Positions 16,515-24,805 of a stretch of 64,000 bases of DNA are shown in pieces. The position numbers and the translations under genes were made by a program. The notes under the pieces were generated by a model, which was not told the origin of the DNA, made no database searches, and saw only the letters and a list, made by a program, of their open reading frames with translations. The stretch is from Arthrobacter sp. B3I4 (lineage in GTDB: Bacteria > Actinomycetota > Actinomycetes > Actinomycetales > Micrococcaceae). Every line of letters starts with the position of its first letter. Within the stretch, counting starts at the first letter, position 1. The stretch is taken from positions 1,736,001 through 1,800,000 of the forward strand of contig NZ_JAUSYK010000001.1 in NCBI RefSeq assembly GCF_030816855.1, read 5' to 3'.

Positions 16515-17666
16515 TCAGCGCGGCTGCAGGCCCAGCCGGACGCCGTTGAGTCCGCGCGGACTGGACGCCAACGTTCCGGCGATGCCTGCCAGCGCCACGG
16601 CAGCCGGGCTCTCAGGCCGGCTGAGCACCAGCGGCACACCGGTATCGCCGCCTTCGCGTAGCAGGATATCGAGCGGGATCTGGCCCAGCAGCGGCACGTC
16701 GGCACCCGCCGTGACAGAGAGCCGCTCAGCCAGCACGGCACCGCCCCCGCTGCCGAAGAGCTCCATCCGGGCGCCGTCGGGCATTTCCAGATAGGACATG
16801 TTTTCCACCACCCCGGCCACGGTTTGGCCGGACTGGGCCGCCATCGTCCCGGCCCGTTCAGCGACGTCGGCGGCGGCGGCCTGCGGAGTGGTGACCACCA
16901 GGACCTGCGCCTTCGGCAGCAGCTGCGCCATCGAAATGGCGATGTCGCCGGTGCCGGGCGGCAGGTCCAGGAAGAGCGCGTCCAGGTCGCCGAAATAGAC
17001 GTCCGTGAGGAACTGCTCGAGGGCGCGGTGCAGCATGGGCCCGCGCCAGGCCACCGGCTTGTTGCCGGAAACGAACATGCCGATCGAGATCACCTTGACC
17101 CCGTAGGCCACCGGCGGCAGGATCATGTCGTCGACCTGGGTCGGCGCCTGGTCAATCCCCATCAGCGCCGGCACGGAGAAGCCGTACACGTCGGCGTCGA
17201 CGATCCCCACGCGCAGTCCCTGGGCGGCGAGGGCGCAGGCGAGGTTGACCGTTACGGATGATTTCCCCACCCCGCCCTTGCCGCTTGCCACCGCATACAC
17301 CTTGGTCAGGGAGCCCGGCGCGTTGAACGGGATGCTGCGCTGGCCGCCGGGCCCGCGCAGTTGCTCCTTGAGGGCATCGCGCTGTGCCTGGGTCATGACT
17401 TTGAGATCAACGTCAACGGCGGTGACCCCGGGTACGGCGGCCAGCGCCGCCTCGCAGTCCCGCGTGATTGTCCCCCGGAGCGGGCAGCCGGCAATGGTCA
17501 GCAGCACGGTGATCCGCACCCGGCCGCCGTCGGACACGCGGACGGACTCAACCATGCCGAGTTCGGTAATGGGGCGCCGGAGCTCCGGATCGATGACGGT
17601 GGCCAGCGCCGCGTCGACGGCCTGTTCCAGGGCGGAGGCGCCTGCGGGGCGCGGAGGAGTGCTCAT
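16515..17666 (-). CDS. mrp: Mrp/NBP35 family iron-sulfur cluster carrier ATPase
   Basis: A 383-residue protein. Residues 1-100 form an MIP18/DUF59 domain (DPELRRPITELGMVESV; TIAGCPLR with a conserved Cys), and residues about 115-370 a deviant Walker-A P-loop ATPase (VASGKGGVGKSSVTVNLA, then DADVYGFSVP and LFLDLPPGTGD). The C-terminal CxxC typical of many NBP35 members is absent, as in other actinobacterial Mrp proteins I recall. It is thought to carry or deliver Fe-S clusters. It starts 11 bp after the DUF1003 gene and is the last gene of a three-gene minus-strand operon. Confidence 0.9.
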   Translation of the reverse strand: MSTPPRPAGASALEQAVDAALATVIDPELRRPITELGMVESVRVSDGGRVRITVLLTIAGCPLRGTITRDCEAALAAVPGVTAVDVDLKVMTQAQRDALKEQLRGPGGQRSIPFNAPGSLTKVYAVASGKGGVGKSSVTVNLACALAAQGLRVGIVDADVYGFSVPALMGIDQAPTQVDDMILPPVAYGVKVISIGMFVSGNKPVAWRGPMLHRALEQFLTDVYFGDLDALFLDLPPGTGDIAISMAQLLPKAQVLVVTTPQAAAADVAERAGTMAAQSGQTVAGVVENMSYLEMPDGARMELFGSGGGAVLAERLSVTAGADVPLLGQIPLDILLREGGDTGVPLVLSRPESPAAVALAGIAGTLASSPRGLNGVRLGLQPR

Positions 17667-17677
17667 AGGGGTACGGC

Positions 17678-18424
17678 TCAGCTTTCGGGGGAGCGGCGTG
17701 GCACGGAGGCGTCTGTGCCCTCCGGCCGGTCGTCGGATGCCGGCGTTGTTGCAGGCTCAACGGTGGTATCGGTGGGGACGCGGGGAATCTGCTGGGTGCG
17801 GGGGTTGCGCCTGTCGCGGCGCTCCCGAAGCTTTTCCTTGCCTTTGTCGCGCGTGTTCTCGGCGTCCCCGGCCGCGGAATCGCGGCTGCGAAGGTCCTCC
17901 TGCGCATCGACCATGTCCTCGAGCAGGCTCCGGAGCTCGGCCCTGACGTAGTCGCGGGTGGCGACTTCGCGCAGGGCAATCCGCAGCGAGGCCAGCTCCC
18001 GGGTGAGGTACTCGGTGTCGGAGAGGTTCCGTTCGGCGCGCTGGCGGTCCTGCTGCAGCGAAACCCGGTCCCGGTCATCCTGGCGGTTTTGGGCGAGCAG
18101 CAGCAGCGGGGCGGCGTAGGAGGCCTGCAACGACAACATCAGGGTCAGCAGGGTGTAGCCGAGCGCCTGGGAGTCGAACTGCCAATCCTGGGGCGCAAAG
18201 GTGTTCCAGACCAGCCAGAAGACCACAAACACGGTCATGTACACGAGGAACGCCGGCGTGCCCATAAACCGGGCGAAACCCTCCGTGGCGTGCCCGAAGG
18301 CGTCCGGGTCGGGGGAGAACTTCGGCAGGATCCGCTGCCGCCCGCTCAGCGGGGTGTCGAGGCTGCCGGTGGTCCGTGCTCCCGGACGGACGGTGGAGTT
18401 CCGTGGTGCGCTGTTATCAGCCAA
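17678..18424 (-). CDS. DUF1003 membrane protein
   Basis: About 248 residues from TTG 18424, chosen because GGAGG lies five bases upstream; another TTG at 18436 is possible. DUF1003 is seen as two membrane helices at about 60-110 (FLVYMTVFVVFWLVWN and LTLMLSLQASYAAPLLLLAQNRQDDRDR) followed by a coiled-coil-like basic/acidic region and a disordered C-terminal tail. Function is unknown for the family. Its start lies inside the stop region of the MgtE-N gene, so the two are translationally coupled. Confidence 0.82.
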   Translation of the reverse strand: MADNSAPRNSTVRPGARTTGSLDTPLSGRQRILPKFSPDPDAFGHATEGFARFMGTPAFLVYMTVFVVFWLVWNTFAPQDWQFDSQALGYTLLTLMLSLQASYAAPLLLLAQNRQDDRDRVSLQQDRQRAERNLSDTEYLTRELASLRIALREVATRDYVRAELRSLLEDMVDAQEDLRSRDSAAGDAENTRDKGKEKLRERRDRRNPRTQQIPRVPTDTTVEPATTPASDDRPEGTDASVPRRSPES

Positions 18425-19700
18425 TGCGGCCTCCAAGTTTCCTTATCGGGGCGTCGTCCTCGTGGGCGCGCCAGTCATCGGGCAACAGATGATCAAGCAC
18501 GTCATCAACAGTCACCGCCCCGACAAGCCTGCCGTCGTCGTTGACAACGGGGAGGGAGTTGAGGTTGTACGTCGCCAGGGTGCGGGCCACCTCGCTGATG
18601 TGGGCCTGGTCCGAGAGCGGTTCGAGGTTCTTGTCCACCAGGTTGCCCAGCGGCTCCGGCGGCGGGTAGCGCAGCAGCTGCTGGATGTGCACGACGCCGA
18701 GGAAGCGGCCCGTGGGGGTTTCCAGCGGCGGGCGGGCGATGAAGATCGAGGAGGCCAGCGCCGGGGACAGTTCCTCGCGCCGGACATGCGCGAGGGCCTC
18801 GGCGACGGTCGCTTCCGGGGGGAGGATGACCGGGACCGGGGTCATCAGGCCGCCGGCGGTGTCTTCGTCGTATTCGAGCAGGCGGCGGACGTCCTCGGCG
18901 CCTTCAGGTTCCATCAGCTGCAGCAGTTCCTCGGCCTGCGCGCTGGGGAGCTCGGCGAGGAGGTCGGCGGCGTCGTCGGGGTCCATCTCCTCCAGCACGT
19001 CGGCGGCGCGCTCGACGTCGAGCGCTGAGAGGATCTCCACCTGATCACCTTCGGGCATTTCCTGCAGCACGTCGGCGAGACGTTCGTCCTGGAGCTCGCT
19101 GGCGACCTCAAAGCGGCGCTTGTCGCTCATCTCCTGCAGCGCCTCCGCGAAGTCCGCGGGCTTGAGGTCCTCGTGAGTGGCGACAAACTGGGTGGCTGCC
19201 TGGGGTTCGGTGCGCGCACCCTGCTGCGCGTCGGCCCAGTCAATGATCATGGTTTCGTTGCGGCGCAGCCGGCTCAAGGGCGAGAGGGAGTGGCCGCGGC
19301 GGACGAAGAGCTTGCTGACGAACCAGTCGCCGGAGCGGTGCCGGTCCATGGCGATGTCCTCGATGGTGGCGTCCCCGCTGCCGTCGGCGAGGGTCACCCG
19401 GCGGTCAAACATCTCGGCGACGACGAGGGTTTCCGCCCCGCGTTGTTCGAAGCGGCGCAGGTTTACCAGCCCGGTGCAGATGACCTGGGTCTGGTCAATC
19501 GAAGTGATGCGGGTCATCGGCACGAAGACCCGCTTCTTGCCCGGCACCTCGACGACGATGCCCACCACGTGCGGGGCTCCGCGGTTACCGCGGGAGAGCA
19601 CCACGACGTCGCGCAGCCGGCCCAGACGGTCGCCCAAAGGGTCGAAGACGTCCAGCCCGAGAAGGCGCGCGACAAATACCCGCGAAAGAGTTGTGCTCAC
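18417..19700 (-). CDS. PRC-barrel/MgtE N-domain/CBS protein lacking the transport domain
   Basis: A 427-residue soluble protein. Residues about 1-100 resemble a PRC-barrel domain (LLGLDVFDPLGDRLGRLRDVVV), 165-275 are an MgtE intracellular N-domain of short acidic helices (LADVLQEMPEGDQVEILSAL, AADLLAEL), and 280-410 hold two CBS domains (GGLMTPVPVILP; NSLPVVNDDGRLVGAVTVDD). The five-helix membrane domain of MgtE is missing, so it is not itself a magnesium channel. It may be a magnesium or nucleotide sensor for the adjacent DUF1003 membrane protein. Start GTG lies six bases after TAGCCT. Confidence 0.88.
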   Translation of the reverse strand: MSTTLSRVFVARLLGLDVFDPLGDRLGRLRDVVVLSRGNRGAPHVVGIVVEVPGKKRVFVPMTRITSIDQTQVICTGLVNLRRFEQRGAETLVVAEMFDRRVTLADGSGDATIEDIAMDRHRSGDWFVSKLFVRRGHSLSPLSRLRRNETMIIDWADAQQGARTEPQAATQFVATHEDLKPADFAEALQEMSDKRRFEVASELQDERLADVLQEMPEGDQVEILSALDVERAADVLEEMDPDDAADLLAELPSAQAEELLQLMEPEGAEDVRRLLEYDEDTAGGLMTPVPVILPPEATVAEALAHVRREELSPALASSIFIARPPLETPTGRFLGVVHIQQLLRYPPPEPLGNLVDKNLEPLSDQAHISEVARTLATYNLNSLPVVNDDGRLVGAVTVDDVLDHLLPDDWRAHEDDAPIRKLGGRIG

Positions 19701-19706
19701 TCCTAC

Positions 19707-19712
19707 AGGCTA
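19707..19712 (-). promoter_or_regulatory. Predicted -10 box of leaderless promoter for the MgtE-N/CBS gene
   Basis: TAGCCT on the minus strand, six bases (GTAGGA) before GTG 19700. The intervening TAGGAG could serve as a ribosome-binding site only if a longer transcript exists. Confidence 0.55.
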
Positions 19713-19765
19713 CCGAGTCTGCTCTCTTTTAGCGGAATTTGCAGGCGCTGCCCAGCTCGATGGGC

Positions 19766-19771
19766 GAGAAT
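19766..19771 (+). promoter_or_regulatory. Possible -10 box upstream of stress-protein gene
   Basis: GAGAAT ending six bases before ATG 19778. It matches the spacing of the TAnnnT boxes elsewhere but lacks the first T, so it is weaker. No Shine-Dalgarno is present. Confidence 0.35.
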
Positions 19772-19777
19772 GGGCGT

Positions 19778-20662
19778 ATGTCAAACATTTTTGGTGGTCC
19801 AAAGGCCGGCGCTCCCGGCGGGGCGGACGAGTCCCGCGCAGTCCCCAAGGGCGACGCCGTCGGTTCCTACAATTCGTACCTGGATGCCCAGAAGGCGGTG
19901 GACTACCTCGCGGACCAGCAGTTTCCCGTGCAGCTGGTTTCAATCGTCGGCAACGACCTGAAGATGGTGGAGCGCGTCACCGGCAGGCTCACCTACCCCC
20001 GGGTCGCCCTTTCGGGCGCGCTCAGCGGCATGTGGTTCGGCCTGTTCGTCGGGGTCATGCTGTCCTTCTTCTCGACGACGGGCGGCTATTTTTCGATCAT
20101 CAGCTCGGTGCTGATGGGTGCGGCGTTCTTCATGCTGTTCGGCATCGTCACCTACGCGATGCAGCGGGGCAAGCGTGACTTCACCTCGACCAGCCAGGTG
20201 GTGGCGACGAACTACGACGTCGTGGTGGCGTTTGAGGCCGCCCACGAGGCCCGCCGCCTGCTGCACCAGCTGCCGATGACTCCGCAGGACGCCTCGTCTC
20301 CGGGCTTCCAGCAGCAGGGCCACCAGCACCAGCCGTTCCAGCAGAGCACCCAGCAGCAGGGCCAGCAGGGTCCGCAGCAGCAGGGCCAGCAGGGCCCGCA
20401 GCAGCAGGGCCCGGCACCGGAGCGCCCCGCCGGCTGGAGCGATCCTTACGGTCAGCGTCCGTCCGGTGCTACCGCGCAGCAGCCGGCCCAGGGTCAGCAG
20501 CCGGCAGCGCAGGAGCCGGAACCGCAGCAGGTCCGCCCCGCCGCAGTCCGCTACCCGGACCTGCCGGATGGCCGCCCGCAGTACGGCGTCCGGGTCAGTG
20601 ATGACCGGCGCCAGGAGGACAAGCGCCACGACGCATCCCGCGACGAGGGCGAGCAGCGCTAA
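19778..20662 (+). CDS. General stress protein 17M-like membrane protein with Gln-rich tail
   Basis: A 294-residue protein. Residues about 28-60 fit the YflT/general-stress 17M pattern (VGSYNSYLDAQKAVDYLADQ), followed by two membrane helices at about 83-135 (GLFVGVMLSFFSTTGGYF; VLMGAAFFMLFGIVTYAM). The C-terminal 120 residues are disordered and rich in Gln, Gly and Pro, built partly on a 24-bp tandem repeat, and end in a charged segment. The ATG at 19778 has no Shine-Dalgarno; an earlier frame extension to 19739 is unlikely because it would run through the promoter. Function unknown. Confidence 0.82.
   Translation: MSNIFGGPKAGAPGGADESRAVPKGDAVGSYNSYLDAQKAVDYLADQQFPVQLVSIVGNDLKMVERVTGRLTYPRVALSGALSGMWFGLFVGVMLSFFSTTGGYFSIISSVLMGAAFFMLFGIVTYAMQRGKRDFTSTSQVVATNYDVVVAFEAAHEARRLLHQLPMTPQDASSPGFQQQGHQHQPFQQSTQQQGQQGPQQQGQQGPQQQGPAPERPAGWSDPYGQRPSGATAQQPAQGQQPAAQEPEPQQVRPAAVRYPDLPDGRPQYGVRVSDDRRQEDKRHDASRDEGEQR
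20351..20413 (+). repeat. 24-bp tandem repeat coding for a Gln/Gly/Pro tail
   Basis: Two full copies (20351-20374 and 20375-20398, differing at one base) and a 15-bp partial copy, encoding repeated QQQGQQGP. In-frame unit length means copy-number change would not break the gene. Confidence 0.85.
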
Positions 20663-20706
20663 AAGCCAGCAGGGCGGGCCGACGCCTTGTGAGACGCCTT
20701 AAAAAT

Positions 20707-20741
20707 GGGAGGGCGGCCGGAGTTGTTCCGGCCGCCCTCCC
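20707..20741. terminator. Bidirectional terminator between stress-protein gene and pepP
   Basis: Perfect 14-bp stem (20707-20720 and 20728-20741) with loop AGTTGTT, preceded by AAAAAT and followed by TTTTGCTTT, so it has a U-run in both directions. Confidence 0.9.
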
Positions 20742-20764
20742 TTTTGCTTTCCAGCGCGCTGCTG

Positions 20765-22351
20765 TTACTCCTGCCGCAGGGCGTCGACTTCCTGGTAGAT
20801 GCCCGCCATCCAGGACTCGACGTCGGCGGCCTTGCGCGGCAGCGCGGCGCTGAGGTTGACCGGACCGTCGGCCGTCATCAGGATGTCATCTTCGATCCGG
20901 ACGCCGATGCCGCGGTATTCGGCCGGGATGCCGAGGTCCTCTTCCTTGAAGTACAGGCCCGGTTCGATGGTGAAGACCATGCCGGGGGTGAGGACACCGT
21001 CCAGGTACAGTTCACGCTTGGCCTGCGCGCAGTCGTGCACGTCCAGGCCCAAGTGGTGGCTGGTGCCGTGCGGCATCCAGCGCCGGTGCTGCTGGCCTTC
21101 GACGCTGATGGCTTCCTCGACGGAGACCGGGAGCAGGCCCCATTCGGCCAGCCGTTCGGCCAGCACCGTCGTGGCTGCGGTGTGGATGTCGCGGAACTTC
21201 GTCCCGGGCTGCGCAGCCGCGAAGCCGGCGTCGGCGGCGTCGAGCACAGCCTCGTAGACCTTCCGCTGGATGTCCGAGAAGCTGCCATTGGCCGGCAGGG
21301 TGCGGGTGATGTCCGCGGTGTAGAGGGATTCGGCCTCGACGCCGGCATCCAACAGCAGCAGTTCGCCGGCGTTGATCTTGCCGGTGTTGCGGGTCCAGTG
21401 CAGCACGGTGGCGTTGTTGCCGGAGGCTGCGATGGTGTCGTAGCCGAGTTCGTTGCCTTCCTCGCGGGCACGGGCGAAGAAGGCGCCCTCGACGACGCGC
21501 TCGCCCCGCTGGTGGGTGAGGGCCCGCGGCAGAGCCTTGACCACTTCGGTGAAGCCCTGGACGGTGGCGTCCACGGCGGTCTTCATCTGCTCGATTTCCC
21601 ACTCGTCTTTGATCAGGCGCAACTCGGAGAGGGCTTCGCTGAGCTTTTCATCCAGCGCGTCCAGCACACCGAGGTCCAGGTTCTCCGGGTCCTTGGCGGT
21701 GTTGTAGCGGGCGGTGTCCACCAGCGCATCAATGTTCTCGTCCACCTTGCGCACCAGCCGGATCGACATGCCGCCGATCTCCGGGGCCCCCACGTTCTTG
21801 GTGATGGCCAGCTCAAGTTCGGCCAGGTCCGCAGTCGCCAGACCCAGCTGGGCCTCAAATTCGGCCAGCGTCGGGCGGGCCCCGATCCAGAACTCGCCGG
21901 AACGGGAATCGGCGTAGAACTGCTCGGTGTCCCGGCCCGCGAGCGGCCGGAAGTACAGCGTCGCGCGGTGGTGGCCGCCGTCGTCGCCCTTCCCCTCGTC
22001 CGAGGGTTCCAGGATGAGCACGGCGTCGGGCTCGTGGTCCACGCCCAGGCCGGTCAGGTGCGCGAAGCCCGAGTGCGGGCGGAAGCGGTAGTCGCAGTCG
22101 TTGGAACGGACCTTCAGCGGCCCGGCGGGGATGATTAGGCGTTCACCTTTGAACAGCTCGGAGATGGCGCGGCGGCGGGCGGCTGCATACCCGGCGACGG
22201 CGTCCAGCCCGGGAAGCTGCGCCTGGGCCGGCGCCCAGTTGCTGGCCATGAAGGCCTTGAAAGCGTCGGAACTGGGCCGCTGGGAGCGGTTGTTGACGCG
22301 CTCTTCGAGGGGCTGGGAAGCGGAGACTTGGGTGTTATCTGCATCGTTCAC
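20765..22351 (-). CDS. pepP: Xaa-Pro aminopeptidase
   Basis: A 528-residue M24B metallopeptidase that removes N-terminal residues preceding proline. The N-terminal creatinase-like domain covers about residues 40-210. The pita-bread catalytic domain shows the five metal ligands: the two Asp in LLLDAGVEAESLYTADITRT, His in MPHGTSHHLGLDVHD, Glu in FTIEPGLYF and Glu in RIEDDILM. The N-terminal 30 residues are an extra charged extension common in actinobacterial members. Start GTG 22351 lies six bases after GACGAT and lacks a Shine-Dalgarno. Confidence 0.94.
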   Translation of the reverse strand: MNDADNTQVSASQPLEERVNNRSQRPSSDAFKAFMASNWAPAQAQLPGLDAVAGYAAARRRAISELFKGERLIIPAGPLKVRSNDCDYRFRPHSGFAHLTGLGVDHEPDAVLILEPSDEGKGDDGGHHRATLYFRPLAGRDTEQFYADSRSGEFWIGARPTLAEFEAQLGLATADLAELELAITKNVGAPEIGGMSIRLVRKVDENIDALVDTARYNTAKDPENLDLGVLDALDEKLSEALSELRLIKDEWEIEQMKTAVDATVQGFTEVVKALPRALTHQRGERVVEGAFFARAREEGNELGYDTIAASGNNATVLHWTRNTGKINAGELLLLDAGVEAESLYTADITRTLPANGSFSDIQRKVYEAVLDAADAGFAAAQPGTKFRDIHTAATTVLAERLAEWGLLPVSVEEAISVEGQQHRRWMPHGTSHHLGLDVHDCAQAKRELYLDGVLTPGMVFTIEPGLYFKEEDLGIPAEYRGIGVRIEDDILMTADGPVNLSAALPRKAADVESWMAGIYQEVDALRQE

Positions 22352-22410
22352 GCACCCATCGTCTCACCAGCGGCTGGCGATAGGCCAACAAGCCGCCCCG
22401 GCGGATCTAC

Positions 22411-22416
22411 TAGGCT
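22411..22416 (+). promoter_or_regulatory. Predicted -10 box of leaderless PHP-gene promoter
   Basis: TAGGCT, six bases (GGGCAG) before GTG 22423, with no ribosome-binding site. Confidence 0.6.
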
Positions 22417-22422
22417 GGGCAG

Positions 22423-23268
22423 GTGAGGATTGACCTGCATGCCCACTCGAATGTTTCCGACGGCACCCAAGCTCCCGCAGCGGTGATCGCGTCCGCTGCC
22501 GAGGCCGGCCTCGACGTCGTCGCCCTGACCGACCACGACTCCACCGACGGCTGGGCAGAAGCGGCGGCGGCGGCCCGCAAGCTCGGCCTGGCCATGGTCC
22601 CCGGGATGGAGGTGTCCTGCCGGACCAGTGAGGGCATCAGCGTGCACCTGCTCAGCTACCTGCACGACCCGGCGCACCCCGGGCTGCTGGAGGAGATCAC
22701 CAAGGCCAAAGACGCCCGCTTCACCCGCGCTGAACGCATGGTCAGCCTGCTCGCCGAGGATTACCCGCTGAGCTGGGACGACGTCATCCACCATGTGGCC
22801 CCCGGCGCCACCCTCGGCCGGCCGCACATCGCCGACGCCCTCGTCGCCGCCGGCGTCGTCGCCGACCGTACCGAAGCCTTCGACACGATCCTGACTTCGC
22901 GCTCCCGCTACTGGGTGCAGCACTATGCGCCGGAGCCCGCGGTCGCCGTCGAACTCGTCCGCGCTGCCGGGGGCGTGCCGGTCTTCGCGCACCCGGTAGC
23001 GTCCTCCCGCGGACGGATCGTGGGGGACCGGACCTACCGGGAGATGATCGACGCCGGGCTGGCCGGCCTGGAGGTCGACCACCGGGACAACCCGGAGGAG
23101 GGCCGCGCCTTCCTGCGCGGCCTCGCTGAACGGCACGGCCTGCTGATCACCGGGTCCTCCGACTACCACGGGGCCGGGAAGCCCAACCTGTTCGGCGAGA
23201 ACCTAACCTCCCCGGAGGCGCTGGCCCGGATTGAGGAGCTGGGAACCGGATCCTCCGTGGTGCGCTGA
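22423..23268 (+). CDS. PHP-domain phosphoesterase
   Basis: A 281-residue PHP (polymerase and histidinol phosphatase) protein. The metal-binding motifs are IDLHAHSNVSDG at residues 3-14, LTDHDSTDGW near 37, a conserved His/Glu block in MEVSC, FAHPVASSRG near 187, and GSSDYHG near 246. Stand-alone members related to E. coli RNase AM/TrpH hydrolyse nucleotide 5' or 3',5'-bisphosphate ends, so RNA 5'-end processing is one possible role. The stop overlaps the start of marC by one base (TGATG). Confidence 0.88.
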   Translation: MRIDLHAHSNVSDGTQAPAAVIASAAEAGLDVVALTDHDSTDGWAEAAAAARKLGLAMVPGMEVSCRTSEGISVHLLSYLHDPAHPGLLEEITKAKDARFTRAERMVSLLAEDYPLSWDDVIHHVAPGATLGRPHIADALVAAGVVADRTEAFDTILTSRSRYWVQHYAPEPAVAVELVRAAGGVPVFAHPVASSRGRIVGDRTYREMIDAGLAGLEVDHRDNPEEGRAFLRGLAERHGLLITGSSDYHGAGKPNLFGENLTSPEALARIEELGTGSSVVR

Positions 23269-23885
23269 TGGAGTGGATCGACCTCCAACTCCTCGCCTCC
23301 GTCATCGTCACGCTGTTCGTGATCATGGATCCGCCCGGGACGGTGCCGATTTTCATGTCCCTGACAGCCCAGATGGACGCCCGCGACCGCAACCTGTCGG
23401 CCCTTCAGGCGCTGCTGGTGGCCACCGGCGTGATCGTGACCTTCGCCATTTTCGGGCAGTCCATCCTCAACTACATGCACATTTCGCTGGCCGCGCTGCA
23501 GGGCGCCGGCGGCCTGCTGCTGGTCCTGATCGCCCTGCAGCTGCTTACCGGTTCCACCGGCGGTGAGGAAAACGCAACGAAGTACAAGAACGTCGCGTTC
23601 GTGCCGCTGGGGACGCCGCTGATGGCGGGGCCCGGCGCGATCGTCGCGGTGATGGTGTTCGTCCAGCGCTCCGGCAGCATGTCTCAGTACCTCGCCGTCG
23701 GGCTCGGGATTGCTGTGACGCTCGCGTCCCTTTACCTGGCCATGCGGTTCGCCGGCGTCGTGCAGCGCGTCCTGGGGGAGAACGGCGTCGAACTGGTCAC
23801 TCGGATCGCCGGCCTGCTGCTTTCCGCGATTGCGGTGCAGATGATCGCCGACTCAGTCCACGCCTTCGTCACCAGCTGGACCTGA
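23268..23885 (+). CDS. MarC family integral membrane protein
   Basis: A 205-residue protein with six predicted membrane helices. The MarC family pattern is visible: DPPGTVPIFMSLTAQM near residues 24-40 and PLGTPLMAGPGAIVAVMVF near 107. MarC proteins are related to NAAT transporters but their substrate is unsettled. Translationally coupled to the PHP protein. Its 3' end overlaps the convergent DNA methyltransferase gene by 33 bp. Confidence 0.88.
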   Translation: MEWIDLQLLASVIVTLFVIMDPPGTVPIFMSLTAQMDARDRNLSALQALLVATGVIVTFAIFGQSILNYMHISLAALQGAGGLLLVLIALQLLTGSTGGEENATKYKNVAFVPLGTPLMAGPGAIVAVMVFVQRSGSMSQYLAVGLGIAVTLASLYLAMRFAGVVQRVLGENGVELVTRIAGLLLSAIAVQMIADSVHAFVTSWT

Positions 23886-24797
23886 CACACCTCGCCCGAC
23901 CGGGGTTGCCCCGGCCGGCGCGGGCCGGGCATCCGGCAGCGCGGTGAAGCAGGCGCTCGCCGCCAGCCGTTTGGCCATGACGTCGACCGCGGCCTGGTTC
24001 TGGTCCACGCAGACGAACCTGCGGTTGAGCTTGGCCGCCACGGCGCCCAGTGTTCCCGAGCCCGCGAAGAAGTCCAGGCACCAGTCGCCCGGCCGGCTGG
24101 ACGCGGCCACCACGCGGCGGATCAGGCCCTCCGGCTTTTGCGTCGGATACCCCGTCTTTTCCCTGCCGGTGGGTGAAACGATGGTGTGCCACCAGACATC
24201 GGTGGGCAGCTTGCCCAGTTCCCGTTTGGCGGGCGTCACCAGTCCGGGCGCCATGTACGGCTCACGGTCCACCTCGGCGCTGTCGAAATGGTACTTCGCC
24301 GGGTTCTTCACGTACACGAGGATGTTGTCGTGCTTCGTGGGCCAGCGGAACTTGGCGCGGGCACCGTAGTCGTAGGCCCAGATGATCTCGTTCAGGAAGC
24401 ATTCCCGGCCGAAGATCGCGTCCAGCATCACCTTGGCGTAGTGCACCTCGCGGTAGTCCAGGTGCAGGTACAGCGTCCCGTTGTCGGCGAGCAGCCGCCA
24501 AGCCTCGATGAGCCTCGGCTCCAAAAAGGACCAGTAGTCGCTGAACGCGTCGTCGTAGCTGTGCAGCGCGCCCTTGATGGTGTCGTAGGACCGGCCCTTG
24601 AAGCCGACGCGGTCGCCCTCGCCCCCGGCGTTAAGCACCATCTTGGTTTCCTGGCGCTTCTGGACCCGGCCGGTGTTGAAGGGCGGATCCACGTAAATGA
24701 GTGTGAAGGCGCCGTCCGGCAGCGTCGGGAGGTACTCCGCGTTGTCCGCGTGAACCACCAGGTTGCTGCCGTCCGGCGCCCAGACGGTGTTAGCCAT
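23853..24797 (-). CDS. Orphan site-specific DNA methyltransferase (N4-cytosine/N6-adenine, beta type)
   Basis: A 314-residue methyltransferase. The catalytic motif IV is DPPFNTG at residues 37-43 and the SAM motif I is DFFAGSGTLGAVAAKLNRRFVCVDQN near residue 241, so the order is catalytic then SAM, as in the beta class. TQKPEGLIRRVV, just before motif I, is also typical. No restriction endonuclease or specificity gene is near, so it is an orphan enzyme, perhaps regulatory. It starts eight bases after the DEAD-box helicase stop on the same strand, implying co-transcription. Recognition sequence unknown. Confidence 0.88.
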   Translation of the reverse strand: MANTVWAPDGSNLVVHADNAEYLPTLPDGAFTLIYVDPPFNTGRVQKRQETKMVLNAGGEGDRVGFKGRSYDTIKGALHSYDDAFSDYWSFLEPRLIEAWRLLADNGTLYLHLDYREVHYAKVMLDAIFGRECFLNEIIWAYDYGARAKFRWPTKHDNILVYVKNPAKYHFDSAEVDREPYMAPGLVTPAKRELGKLPTDVWWHTIVSPTGREKTGYPTQKPEGLIRRVVAASSRPGDWCLDFFAGSGTLGAVAAKLNRRFVCVDQNQAAVDVMAKRLAASACFTALPDARPAPAGATPVGRGVSGPAGDEGVD

Positions 24798-24805
24798 GAA
24801 GCGGG

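Noticed and set aside
20705..22138. A 477-codon plus-strand frame opposite pepP
   Set aside because: It starts inside the terminator hairpin and mirrors pepP codons; no domain seen.
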